From: Deltaproteobacteria bacterium
GTDB taxonomy: Bacteria > Desulfobacterota > Desulfobacteria > Desulfobacterales > ETH-SRB1
Direction of reading: 5' to 3'
Assembly: GCA_019314185.1 (NCBI GenBank)
Contig: JAFCZU010000152.1
Location: forward strand, 1 to 7,259
DNA: 7,259 nucleotides
Shown here in pieces: positions 1 to 7,259 of the stretch. Both the position numbers and the translations under genes were made by a program. A model generated the notes under the pieces. That model ran no database searches. It was not told where the DNA came from and saw only the letters and a list, made by a program, of their open reading frames with translations. Position 1 is the first letter of the stretch. Every line of letters begins with the position of its first letter.

Positions 1-963
1 TATTCGGGAATGGATGATTTTAACGGAGCTGTAGCGAGGTGGTACAAGCGCAGATTTAATGTTGACCTTGATCCATCAAATGAGGTTGTAACCCTTATAG
101 GGTCCAAAGAAGGAATAGCTCATATTCCCCTTGCCTTTATCAATCCAGGTGATGTGGCTCTTGTATCAAGTCCGGGATATCCGGTTTATGATATTGGTGT
201 AAAATTTGCCGGCGGTGAAACATATTTTATGAACTTGCTTAAGGAAAATAATTTCCTGCCGGATCTTGACGCCATACCGGATGAAATAGCCGACAAGGCA
301 AAAATGATGTTTATTAACTATCCCAATAATCCGACATCAGCCGTTGCAACTGAAGGTTTTTTCCAGGAAGTAGTCTCGTTTGCAAAATCACACAATATTA
401 TTATCTGTCATGATGCAGCTTATACAGAGATGGCTTTTGACGGATACAGTCCAATAAGTTTTCTTGAAACCAAAGACGCAAAAACGGTTGGGATAGAGTT
501 TCATTCCCTTTCAAAAACATATAATATGACAGGCTGGCGTATAGGATTTGCAGTTGGTAGAGCAGAAGTTATTCAGGCCCTTGGCCAGGTAAAAAGCAAT
601 ATCGATTCAGGAGCTTTTCAGGCAATACAGATTGCGGGAATAACAGCTCTTGAAGGGGACCAAACCTGCGTAAAATCCATGAACAAAGAATATGCTGAAC
701 GTCTTGATATCCTTGCTGAAGGGCTTTCCGGGCTTGGGCTTTCATTTGAAAAGCCAAAAGCAACATTCTATGTCTGGATCGAAACACCGGCAGGATATAC
801 TTCATCAGAATTTGCCACCCACCTGTTAACAAAGGGAGGTATTGTAGTAACACCCGGCAATGGATTTGGCGCAGCAGGTGAGGGTTATGTAAGAATGGCT
901 TTAACAGTCGGGAAGGAAAGGCTGAAAGAGGTTATTGAAAGGATCCGTTCCATCGGTTTTTAA
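1..963 (+). CDS. dapL: LL-diaminopimelate aminotransferase (5'-truncated by window edge)
   Basis: This is a PLP-dependent class I/II aminotransferase. It most likely converts tetrahydrodipicolinate directly to LL-diaminopimelate with glutamate as amino donor, for lysine and peptidoglycan synthesis in the cytoplasm. The reading frame is open from base 1 (Tyr-Ser-Gly before the first visible Met at base 10), and the family is usually about 390 residues, so roughly 70 N-terminal residues lie outside the window. Visible motifs, numbered from the Met at base 10, are SPGYPVY near residue 54, the NYPNNPT cofactor/substrate loop near residue 103, HDAAY near 134, and [12 protein letters not shown] with the Schiff-base lysine at residue 169 (codon 514-516). 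The C-terminal VRMAL contains the arginine expected to bind the substrate carboxylate. The 'EWYKRRF-V-LDP'-like start and the overall pattern fit DapL better than a generic aspartate aminotransferase, but that closely related function cannot be excluded. It heads the visible dapL-folK-small-protein cluster. Confidence 0.85.
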   Translation, partial: YSGMDDFNGAVARWYKRRFNVDLDPSNEVVTLIGSKEGIAHIPLAFINPGDVALVSSPGYPVYDIGVKFAGGETYFMNLLKENNFLPDLDAIPDEIADKAKMMFINYPNNPTSAVATEGFFQEVVSFAKSHNIIICHDAAYTEMAFDGYSPISFLETKDAKTVGIEFHSLSKTYNMTGWRIGFAVGRAEVIQALGQVKSNIDSGAFQAIQIAGITALEGDQTCVKSMNKEYAERLDILAEGLSGLGLSFEKPKATFYVWIETPAGYTSSEFATHLLTKGGIVVTPGNGFGAAGEGYVRMALTVGKERLKEVIERIRSIGF

Positions 964-964
964 A

Positions 965-1474
965 GTGGTTAAGCCTCATATTGCATATATTTCTGTAGGA
1001 TCCAATATAGGAGACAGGCTTGAAAACTGTCAAAACGGCATAACTGCTCTGACCGGATCGGGGATATCGACTTTAAAGGATAAATCACCATTTTATATAA
1101 CAGAGCCGGTTGACTACAAAGACCAGGATTGGTTTGTTAACGCTGTTATAAAGATTGAGACCATACTTGATCCTTTTCAGCTTTTAAGCAGGCTTAAGTC
1201 AATTCAACAAGACGCGGGAAGAATTAATGATTCAATAAGATTCGGGCCGAGGATTCTTGATCTTGATATAATTATATATGATAATATAATTATAAATTTA
1301 TCTGAACTTACAATCCCACATCCAAAGATGCACAAAAGAGGCTTTGTATTAAAACCTTTTTGTGATATAGATTCAATGATTGTGCATCCTGTTTTAAAAA
1401 TGAATATGCAATCTTTATTAGATAACCTTGACAATAAAGGACAAAGGTTGATTCAATATAAATGCGATTATTAA
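965..1474 (+). CDS. folK: HPPK: 2-amino-4-hydroxy-6-hydroxymethyldihydropteridine pyrophosphokinase
   Basis: FolK transfers pyrophosphate from ATP to 6-hydroxymethyl-7,8-dihydropterin, the step before dihydropteroate synthase in folate synthesis. I chose the GTG at 965, giving 169 residues, close to the family's usual size. The N-terminus then reads AYISVGSNIGDR, matching the family start. A TTG at 935 would add ten residues inside the upstream aminotransferase gene and looks unlikely. The HPPK signature RFGPRILDLDII is at residues 92-103, with the two magnesium-binding aspartates at 99 and 101. The HPKMHKRGFVLKPF segment supplies the conserved His/Arg ATP-contacting region. The GTG follows the aminotransferase stop by one base and no strong Shine-Dalgarno is visible at a good distance, which suggests translational coupling. 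The 3' end overlaps the next gene by 13 bases. Confidence 0.93.
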   Translation: MVKPHIAYISVGSNIGDRLENCQNGITALTGSGISTLKDKSPFYITEPVDYKDQDWFVNAVIKIETILDPFQLLSRLKSIQQDAGRINDSIRFGPRILDLDIIIYDNIIINLSELTIPHPKMHKRGFVLKPFCDIDSMIVHPVLKMNMQSLLDNLDNKGQRLIQYKCDY

Positions 1475-1728
1475 TATTATTAGCGGTTATATACTTTGGT
1501 TACAGAGCGCTGAAATCCTGGGTACTTCCAGGCCAGCCATTACAAAGACCTGTTTCAGGCAAAGCTGCCAATAAGATTGATGATGAGATGATCAAGGACC
1601 CTTATTGCAATGTCTATTTCCCAAAGAGAAATGGTGTGCATCTGAAAGTTGATGGAAAAGATCTGTATTTTTGCAGCACAGAATGCAGGGACAAATTTAT
1701 TGCATCACATTCGGAAAAAAATGGTTAG
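1462..1728 (+). CDS. Small membrane-anchored protein with YHS/TRASH-like cysteine motif
   Basis: This is an 88-residue protein of unproven function. Residues 1-21 (MRLLILLAVIYFGYRALKSWV) form one hydrophobic segment that looks like a membrane anchor without a cleavage site or lipobox. A polar linker follows to about residue 40. The C-terminal half carries KDPYC and then YFCSTEC, giving the spacing C-x21-C-x3-C, which fits the published TRASH pattern (C-x19-22-C-x3-C) and resembles the YHS signature DPVCG...YFCS..C. Such domains are thought to bind transition metals; a metal-sensing or metal-handling role here is inference only. It starts inside the last codons of folK (13-base overlap), with purine-rich AAAGG at 1444-1448 as a possible distant ribosome site, so it is almost certainly co-translated with folK. 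It resembles short YHS/PP0621-like hypothetical proteins. Confidence 0.8.
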   Translation: MRLLILLAVIYFGYRALKSWVLPGQPLQRPVSGKAANKIDDEMIKDPYCNVYFPKRNGVHLKVDGKDLYFCSTECRDKFIASHSEKNG

Positions 1729-1741
1729 GAAACAAATATTA

Positions 1742-1806
1742 AGGAATTGAGGAATTGAGGAATTGCAAATTTGAGAATTAAAATCAGTAGAATACTTTCA
1801 ATTCCT
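1742..1806. repeat. Three tandem octamers plus an inverted copy in the spacer
   Basis: AGGAATTG occurs three times head to tail (1742-1749, 1750-1757, 1758-1765). Its exact reverse complement CAATTCCT lies at 1799-1806, so any of the three copies could pair with it; the closest pairing leaves a 33-base loop. No T-tract follows the inverted copy, so it is not an obvious terminator. It could be a decayed dispersed intergenic repeat. Confidence 0.7.
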
Positions 1807-1840
1807 GAATTATGAATTTTAAGAAAATTATATTATATAT

Positions 1841-1869
1841 CTTGGCGTCTTAGCGCCTTTGTGGCCTGA
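1841..1869. repeat. Short GC-richer palindromic module, dispersed-repeat type
   Basis: Within an AT-rich spacer, the segment TTGGCGTCTTAGCGCC (1842-1857) stands out. GGCG at 1844-1847 pairs with CGCC at 1854-1857, extended by a T-G pair, leaving a four-base loop. The wording (GGCGTCTT-GCGCC followed by TTTG-GGC) resembles intergenic repeats found scattered in many environmental bacterial genomes; that link is from memory and not checked. It lies 20 bases upstream of the Shine-Dalgarno of the transaldolase gene, so a role in that leader is also possible. Confidence 0.4.
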
Positions 1870-1889
1870 CTATTATCAAATAACGAAAC

Positions 1890-1896
1890 AGGAGGT
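1890..1896 (+). promoter_or_regulatory. Strong Shine-Dalgarno deciding a GTG start
   Basis: AGGAGGT at 1890-1896 is a near-perfect anti-16S match, nine bases before the GTG at 1906. It fixes the start of the transaldolase gene despite the non-ATG codon and suggests high translation. Confidence 0.9.
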
Positions 1897-1905
1897 TTTT
1901 AATAA

Positions 1906-2550
1906 GTGAAATTTTTCATAGACACAGCTAATATTGACGAAATAAAGGAAGCCCACAGCATGGGAATGGTTGACGGCGTTACAACTAATCCCAGCCTTAT
2001 TGCAAAAGAAGGGCGTGATTTTGAAGAGATAATCAAAGAAATTTGTACAATAGTTGACGGGCCCATAAGCGCCGAAGTTATCAGCCTTGATACCGAAGGC
2101 ATGGTCAAAGAAGCGCAACATCTGGCAAGTATCAATGATAATATTGTTGTAAAGATACCCATGACGATTGACGGGATAAAGGCAACCCACAAACTTTCGA
2201 GCGAAGGGATTAAAACAAATGTAACTCTTGTATTTTCACCCCTTCAGGCTCTTATGGCTGCTAAAGCCGGAGCTACATATGTTAGTCCGTTTATCGGCCG
2301 TCTTGATGATTTGGGCAGTGAAGGCATGCTTCTTATTGAACAAATTGTTGAAATTTACAGCAATTATGCATTTGATACAGAAATTATTGTGGCAAGCGTA
2401 CGTCACCCGCTTCATGTTCTTGACGCAGCCCTGATCGGCGCGGACATAGCCACCATACCCTTTAAGGTGCTTGCAAAGTTTGCAGCTCATCCCATGACCG
2501 ATAAAGGCCTGAAAGCATTTCTTGCTGACTGGGAAAAGACAAAGAAATAA
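1906..2550 (+). CDS. Transaldolase / fructose-6-phosphate aldolase family protein (TalC/FSA type)
   Basis: This 214-residue protein belongs to the small transaldolase subfamily, single-domain TIM barrels that act in the cytoplasm on fructose 6-phosphate. It starts [13 protein letters not shown], with Asp6 conserved, followed by GVTTNPS (residues 24-30). VVKIPMT contains the Schiff-base lysine at residue 83. [11 protein letters not shown] spans residues 127-137. Length and motif order are complete for the family. Phe129 sits where E. coli FsaA has the Tyr131 linked to aldolase activity; true transaldolases have Phe there. I therefore favour transaldolase (transfer of dihydroxyacetone to erythrose 4-phosphate) over free fructose-6-phosphate aldolase. 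The GTG start is fixed by the strong ribosome site upstream. It is flanked by spacers of about 175 and 165 bases, so it is probably transcribed on its own, though I see no clear promoter. Confidence 0.93.
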   Translation: MKFFIDTANIDEIKEAHSMGMVDGVTTNPSLIAKEGRDFEEIIKEICTIVDGPISAEVISLDTEGMVKEAQHLASINDNIVVKIPMTIDGIKATHKLSSEGIKTNVTLVFSPLQALMAAKAGATYVSPFIGRLDDLGSEGMLLIEQIVEIYSNYAFDTEIIVASVRHPLHVLDAALIGADIATIPFKVLAKFAAHPMTDKGLKAFLADWEKTKK

Positions 2551-2567
2551 TAGTCCTTTTAATATAA

Positions 2568-2600
2568 ACTAAAATGAGTGATTAGCCATTAGCTTTTAGT
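2568..2600. repeat. Inverted repeat downstream of the transaldolase gene
   Basis: ACTAAAA at 2568-2574 is the exact reverse complement of TTTTAGT at 2594-2600, with a 19-base loop, 18 bases after the transaldolase stop. No run of T follows (CAAACC instead), and the stem is AT-rich, so it is a poor intrinsic terminator. It may be a degenerate dispersed repeat. Confidence 0.45.
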
Positions 2601-2616
2601 CAAACCATATCAAGAC

Positions 2617-2696
2617 GTTATTAAATAATAACATTTCACCCGATGGGTAATTAATAAACAATTATATAAATACATATTTCATAAGAGCCAACGGCT
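2617..2696. repeat. Cluster of three small inverted repeats upstream of pgsA
   Basis: Three exact inverted repeats lie close together: GTTATT-AAAT-AATAAC (2617-2632), ACCC-GAT-GGGT (2638-2648) and AGCC-AAC-GGCT (2686-2696). The last ends 20 bases before the preferred pgsA start codon, in the likely 5' leader. Each is short enough to occur by chance; a regulatory function for pgsA is speculative. TATAAA at 2665-2670 could be a -10 element, but no matching -35 is seen at the right spacing. Confidence 0.3.
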
Positions 2697-2716
2697 GATT
2701 GCTTAATGTAGGTATA

Positions 2717-3283
2717 ATGATTCCTAAAGATAAAATAAAAGATTTGTTGAGTCATCCCAACATGTTGACTCTATACCGCATAGCGGCAATACCGGGCATT
2801 GTCCTTTTATTGATGTTTCCTAACAGATTTTGCACATTTATTGCTGCTCTGCTGTTCAGCGCTGCCGCGATTACCGATTATCTGGATGGTTATTTTGCGA
2901 GACGCCGTGGGCTTGTATCCGATTTTGGAATAATCATGGATCCTCTTGCCGACAAACTGTTAGTTTCTTCTGCTTTTATTATGCTGGCTTCTCATGGCTG
3001 GATGCCTGCATGGATGGTTTGCATCATAATAGGCAGGGAGCTTGCGGTTACAGGTTTGCGTAATTTTGTTATCGAAAATAGAAATAAAATTGCCTCATCA
3101 ACACTTGGAAAATACAAAACAGGGTTTCAGATTGCGGCCATAATACCCTTATTATTTCATTATTCATATTTTGGTATCAATTTTCATGCAATCGGAACCG
3201 TATTTTTGTGGGGAGCTCTTGTTCTAACGATATGGTCTGGTGTGGATTATTTTATAAAGTTCAAAAAACTTCTTAAAATATAA
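2717..3283 (+). CDS. pgsA: CDP-diacylglycerol--glycerol-3-phosphate 3-phosphatidyltransferase
   Basis: PgsA is an inner-membrane enzyme that makes phosphatidylglycerophosphate from CDP-diacylglycerol and glycerol 3-phosphate, the committed step to phosphatidylglycerol and cardiolipin. I chose the ATG at 2717 (188 residues, normal for the family). A TTG at 2699 would add six residues with no better ribosome site. A weak GTAGG lies only four bases before the ATG, so the start is uncertain. The family opening N-x-LTLYR is at residues 15-20. The CDP-alcohol phosphotransferase signature DG-x2-AR-x8-G-x3-D-x3-D is exact: D57, G58, A61, R62, G71, D75, D79. GRELAVTGLR further on favours PgsA over phosphatidylserine synthase. 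Several hydrophobic stretches (about residues 20-45, 85-105, 135-180) fit a multi-pass protein. The gene sits immediately upstream of tRNA-Gly and tRNA-Cys, as in E. coli. Confidence 0.92.
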   Translation: MIPKDKIKDLLSHPNMLTLYRIAAIPGIVLLLMFPNRFCTFIAALLFSAAAITDYLDGYFARRRGLVSDFGIIMDPLADKLLVSSAFIMLASHGWMPAWMVCIIIGRELAVTGLRNFVIENRNKIASSTLGKYKTGFQIAAIIPLLFHYSYFGINFHAIGTVFLWGALVLTIWSGVDYFIKFKKLLKI

Positions 3284-3307
3284 CTTTTCCTCTTTTTCTA
3301 TATTCAG

Positions 3308-3394
3308 CCACAGATTTACACGGACAAGTACAGGCAAGGTAATGAATTATGCCTGTCTCGTATGTCAGATGATCGTGCTGGGGTGAATCTGTAG
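3308..3394. repeat. Nested palindromic element, MITE/REP-like
   Basis: The ends form an imperfect inverted repeat: ACAGATTTAC at 3310-3319 pairs with GTGAATCTGT at 3383-3392 (ten pairs, one G-T). Inside it, GACA at 3323-3326 pairs with TGTC at 3363-3366. The core ACAGGCA (3330-3336) pairs with TGCCTGT (3350-3356) around a 13-base loop. No T-tract follows, so it is not a standard terminator for pgsA. The outer arm (CCACAGATTTACAC) resembles a phrase common in intergenic repeats of many bacteria; I recall this but cannot verify it. It encodes no protein. Confidence 0.55.
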
Positions 3395-3414
3395 TTAATA
3401 ATTAAATTTTTATA

Positions 3415-3444
3415 TTGACAGAATCAGAATATATGTTTTAAAAT
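3415..3444 (+). promoter_or_regulatory. Sigma-70-type promoter for the tRNA pair
   Basis: A perfect -35 hexamer TTGACA (3415-3420) is followed after 18 bases by TAAAAT (3439-3444), one mismatch from the -10 consensus. Transcription would begin near 3451, leaving a leader of about 20 bases before mature tRNA-Gly. The leader contains a small hairpin, CAGA-GGTC-TCTG (3457-3468). Confidence 0.75.
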
Positions 3445-3469
3445 TACAATTTTTTGCAGAGGTCTCTGA

Positions 3470-3544
3470 GCGGGAATAACTCAGTGGTAGAGTGCGACCT
3501 TGCCAAGGTCGAAGTCGCGGGTTCAAATCCCGTTTCCCGCTCCA
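3470..3544 (+). tRNA. tRNA-Gly (GCC anticodon)
   Basis: A complete cloverleaf can be drawn. The acceptor stem GCGGGAA (3470-3476) pairs perfectly with TTCCCGC (3534-3540). The D stem is ACTC/GAGT (3479-3482 with 3490-3493). The anticodon stem is CGACC/GGTCG around loop TTGCCAA, with the GCC anticodon at 3502-3504. The T stem is GCGGG/CCCGT with loop TTCAAAT. The discriminator is T, and CCA is encoded at 3542-3544. It reads GGC and GGT codons. Confidence 0.97.
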
Positions 3545-3568
3545 TTTTCCTTGATCCATTTTTTTTAG

Positions 3569-3643
3569 GGCGGCATAGCCAAGTGGTAAGGCAACGGTCT
3601 GCAAAACCGTTATTCATCAGTTCGAATCTGATTGCCGCCTCCA
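3569..3643 (+). tRNA. tRNA-Cys (GCA anticodon)
   Basis: The acceptor stem GGCGGCA (3569-3575) pairs perfectly with TGCCGCC (3633-3639). The anticodon stem ACGGT/ACCGT encloses loop CTGCAAA with anticodon GCA at 3601-3603. The T loop is TTCGAAT. The discriminator is T (U73), the main identity base for cysteinyl-tRNA synthetase, and CCA is encoded at 3641-3643. It follows tRNA-Gly by 24 T-rich bases with no new promoter, so the two are most likely one transcript. Confidence 0.97.
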
Positions 3644-3691
3644 TATCTATTGCCAGTATAGGTATTAAATATCAAACTTACACAATAATAT

Positions 3692-3723
3692 AAGGGTCTG
3701 CAAAGTATTGCAGACCCTTTTTT
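3692..3723 (+). terminator. Intrinsic terminator of the tRNA operon
   Basis: The stem AAGGGTCTGCAA (3692-3703) pairs perfectly with TTGCAGACCCTT (3708-3719) around the four-base loop AGTA. The T-run covers 3718-3723. It is strong and well placed 48 bases after tRNA-Cys. The next gene's start codon lies only 14 bases further on. Confidence 0.93.
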
Positions 3724-3737
3724 GTTGTAATATTCTA

Positions 3738-4940
3738 ATGAAAAAAGACATTATTCATATCATCCCTGAAAAAGAGATTGAAAAAAGAATTTCATCTCTT
3801 CAGGCTAAACTTGACGCGTGTAATCTGCCAGGCTGCCTGATTCAGGATAAAATCAATATTTTTTACTACAGTGGGACAATGCAGAACGGGGCTCTCTTTA
3901 TCCCTGATTCGGGTAATCCTGTTTTTTTTATACGCCGCAGTCTTGAAATGGGAAAGCAAGAGTCTCCGCTTGAAAACCTGATACAATTTAAAAGGTTCAA
4001 AGATATTCCGCCGGTGCTCAACGCTTACGGTTATGACTTTTCCAGGTTAGGCATTGATGAAAATACCACTCCGCTGCGCCTGTTCAAGATGCTCAAAAAG
4101 GCGCTTCCTGCCACTACATTCAGCGACATCGGTTTTGTCTTGACAAAAATACGGTCCGTAAAATCAGTCTATGAAATCGCTCAGATCAGAGAGGCCGGCA
4201 AACGACACGAAACGGTTTACGCAATCATACCTGATTTGATCTATGAAGGTATGACGGAATGGGAGTTAGGGACTTTGATCGTGTGCGAAATGTTGAAATT
4301 AGGCTCCATGGGTATCGCGCGTATGGCAGGATTTAATAGTGAGTTGTTTGGCGGAAACATCTGTTTTGGCGAATCCGGTAATCATCCCTCCGCTTTTGAC
4401 GGTCCTGGCGGTGTCAATAGCCAGTCGCCGGCCTTTCCTCTTCTCGGGGGGAATAAAAGATTAAAGAGCGGGGATATCATTTATATTGATACCGGTTTTG
4501 GGTATAATGGATATTATACGGATAAAACAAGAATATTCTCTCTTGGCAAGCCACGACAGGAAGTCTTGGACGCACATGCAATCTGTCTTGCTATTCAGAA
4601 AAAGATTCAGGGGCTTTTAAAACCGGGAGAACTGCCTTCAAGGATATTCGAGCAGATATATGATGAGATTATTATTCCGAAAAGCTTTGAATCAAATTTC
4701 ATGGGCTTTGGTGGCAATCAGGTTCGGTTTTTAGGGCACGGCATCGGACTTGTCGTTGACGAGTTTCCCGCTATAGCAAAAAAGATAGATTATCCACTCA
4801 AAGAAAACATGGTAATAGCGGTGGAGCCGAAAAAAGGGATTGAAGGAATAGGGCTTGTGGGTATAGAAAACACCTTCCAGGTAACCCCTAAGGGAGGAAA
4901 GAGACTTACGCCGGGTTTGGATGAAATAAGAATTATTTAG
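3738..4940 (+). CDS. M24-family metallopeptidase (Xaa-Pro aminopeptidase-like)
   Basis: This is a 400-residue two-domain protein: an N-terminal creatinase/prolidase-type domain (about residues 15-140) and a C-terminal pita-bread catalytic domain (about 150-395). All five dinuclear-metal ligands are visible: D251 (YIDTG), D262 (TDKTR), H334 (FLGHGIG), E363 (VEPKK) and E377 (GIENTF). Family members remove N-terminal residues next to proline or split X-Pro dipeptides; the exact substrate cannot be read from sequence. There is no signal peptide, so it is probably cytoplasmic. I chose the ATG at 3738. An in-frame TTG at 3708 lies inside the tRNA terminator, and the next Met (residue 48) would cut into the N-domain. 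No Shine-Dalgarno precedes 3738, and a possible -10 (TAATAT, 3728-3733) is so close that the mRNA might be nearly leaderless. The segment ESGNHPSAFDGPGG (212-225) replaces the more usual N...PH arrangement. Confidence 0.88.
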   Translation: MKKDIIHIIPEKEIEKRISSLQAKLDACNLPGCLIQDKINIFYYSGTMQNGALFIPDSGNPVFFIRRSLEMGKQESPLENLIQFKRFKDIPPVLNAYGYDFSRLGIDENTTPLRLFKMLKKALPATTFSDIGFVLTKIRSVKSVYEIAQIREAGKRHETVYAIIPDLIYEGMTEWELGTLIVCEMLKLGSMGIARMAGFNSELFGGNICFGESGNHPSAFDGPGGVNSQSPAFPLLGGNKRLKSGDIIYIDTGFGYNGYYTDKTRIFSLGKPRQEVLDAHAICLAIQKKIQGLLKPGELPSRIFEQIYDEIIIPKSFESNFMGFGGNQVRFLGHGIGLVVDEFPAIAKKIDYPLKENMVIAVEPKKGIEGIGLVGIENTFQVTPKGGKRLTPGLDEIRII

Positions 4941-4984
4941 AAACTGTATCGTTAAGTTGAATTGCTAAAGCGGTGAGCAGGTTG

Positions 4985-5018
4985 AAAGGCAGGGCATATA
5001 ATTTTGCCCTGCCTTTTT
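4985..5018 (+). terminator. Intrinsic terminator between convergent genes
   Basis: AAAGGCAGGGCA (4985-4996) pairs perfectly with TGCCCTGCCTTT (5005-5016) around an eight-base loop, with five T at 5014-5018. It ends transcription of the M24 peptidase gene 45 bases after its stop. Read on the minus strand, the stem ends in only three T, so it may also stop the oxidoreductase transcript, but less efficiently. No better minus-strand terminator is visible after 5064. Confidence 0.9.
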
Positions 5019-5063
5019 ATTAAATCAGCGCTCTTCGAGTGCTATAAATTTATAAGAAAACAG

Positions 5064-7259
<2,196 letters not shown>

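Noticed and set aside
935..964. TTG start for folK ten codons upstream
   Set aside because: It would lie within the aminotransferase gene and extend beyond the usual family N-terminus; GTG at 965 fits better.
1797..1836. Possible promoter before the transaldolase gene (TATATT/TATTAT near 1829-1836)
   Set aside because: The region is AT-rich enough to give such -10 matches by chance, and no convincing -35 lies at 16-18 bases.
1876..2192. Minus-strand frames of about 100 codons opposite the transaldolase gene
   Set aside because: They are shadows of a well-supported gene with clear catalytic motifs and a strong ribosome site on the plus strand.
3410..3693. Open frames on both strands across the tRNA pair (64-79 codons)
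   Set aside because: They lie over two perfect tRNA cloverleaves and their promoter; translations show no family features and are artefacts of tRNA sequence.
3708..3737. TTG start for the M24 peptidase
   Set aside because: It falls in the right arm of the tRNA operon terminator, so a translated RNA starting upstream would have to pass the terminator.
5026..5042. Small hairpin AGCGCT-CTTCG-AGTGCT as terminator of the oxidoreductase gene
   Set aside because: On the minus strand, the relevant one, a stem pair becomes an A-C mismatch and no T-run follows.

Overview
The window looks like ordinary core chromosome from an anaerobic bacterium, most plausibly a sulfate-reducer-like Desulfobacterota (Deltaproteobacteria). 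The inference rests on three things: a DapL-type diaminopimelate aminotransferase, a large single-chain pyruvate:ferredoxin oxidoreductase, and moderately AT-rich DNA with frequent GTG starts. The taxonomic call is an inference from gene content; no rRNA is present.

Layout, left to right. (1) Positions 1-1728 hold a tight plus-strand cluster. It starts with the 3' part of an LL-diaminopimelate aminotransferase gene (lysine and cell-wall precursor synthesis), followed 1 base later by folK (folate pathway), which overlaps by 13 bases a small membrane-anchored protein with a YHS/TRASH-like metal-binding cysteine motif. (2) Positions 1729-1905 are a gene-free spacer with tandem octamers and a short palindromic module of dispersed-repeat type. 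(3) Positions 1906-2550 encode a small transaldolase-family protein behind a strong Shine-Dalgarno. (4) After a 166-base spacer rich in small inverted repeats comes pgsA (phosphatidylglycerophosphate synthase). (5) Positions 3308-3394 carry a nested palindromic element. It is followed by a near-consensus promoter, tRNA-Gly(GCC), tRNA-Cys(GCA) and a strong intrinsic terminator. The order pgsA - tRNA-Gly - tRNA-Cys is the same as in Escherichia coli (pgsA-glyW-cysT). (6) Positions 3738-4940 encode an M24-family metallopeptidase with all five metal ligands; its start codon lies only 14 bases past the tRNA terminator. (7) A terminator at 4985-5018 separates it from a convergent minus-strand gene, the C-terminal part of a pyruvate:ferredoxin oxidoreductase that runs off the right edge.

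The genes are housekeeping: amino-acid, folate and phospholipid synthesis, sugar-phosphate exchange, tRNA supply, peptide turnover and pyruvate oxidation. I found no phage, transposase, CRISPR, toxin-antitoxin or defence system. The points most worth a second look are in the spacers (palindromic elements), the conserved pgsA-tRNA linkage, the unusual start of the M24 gene, and the small cysteine-motif protein.
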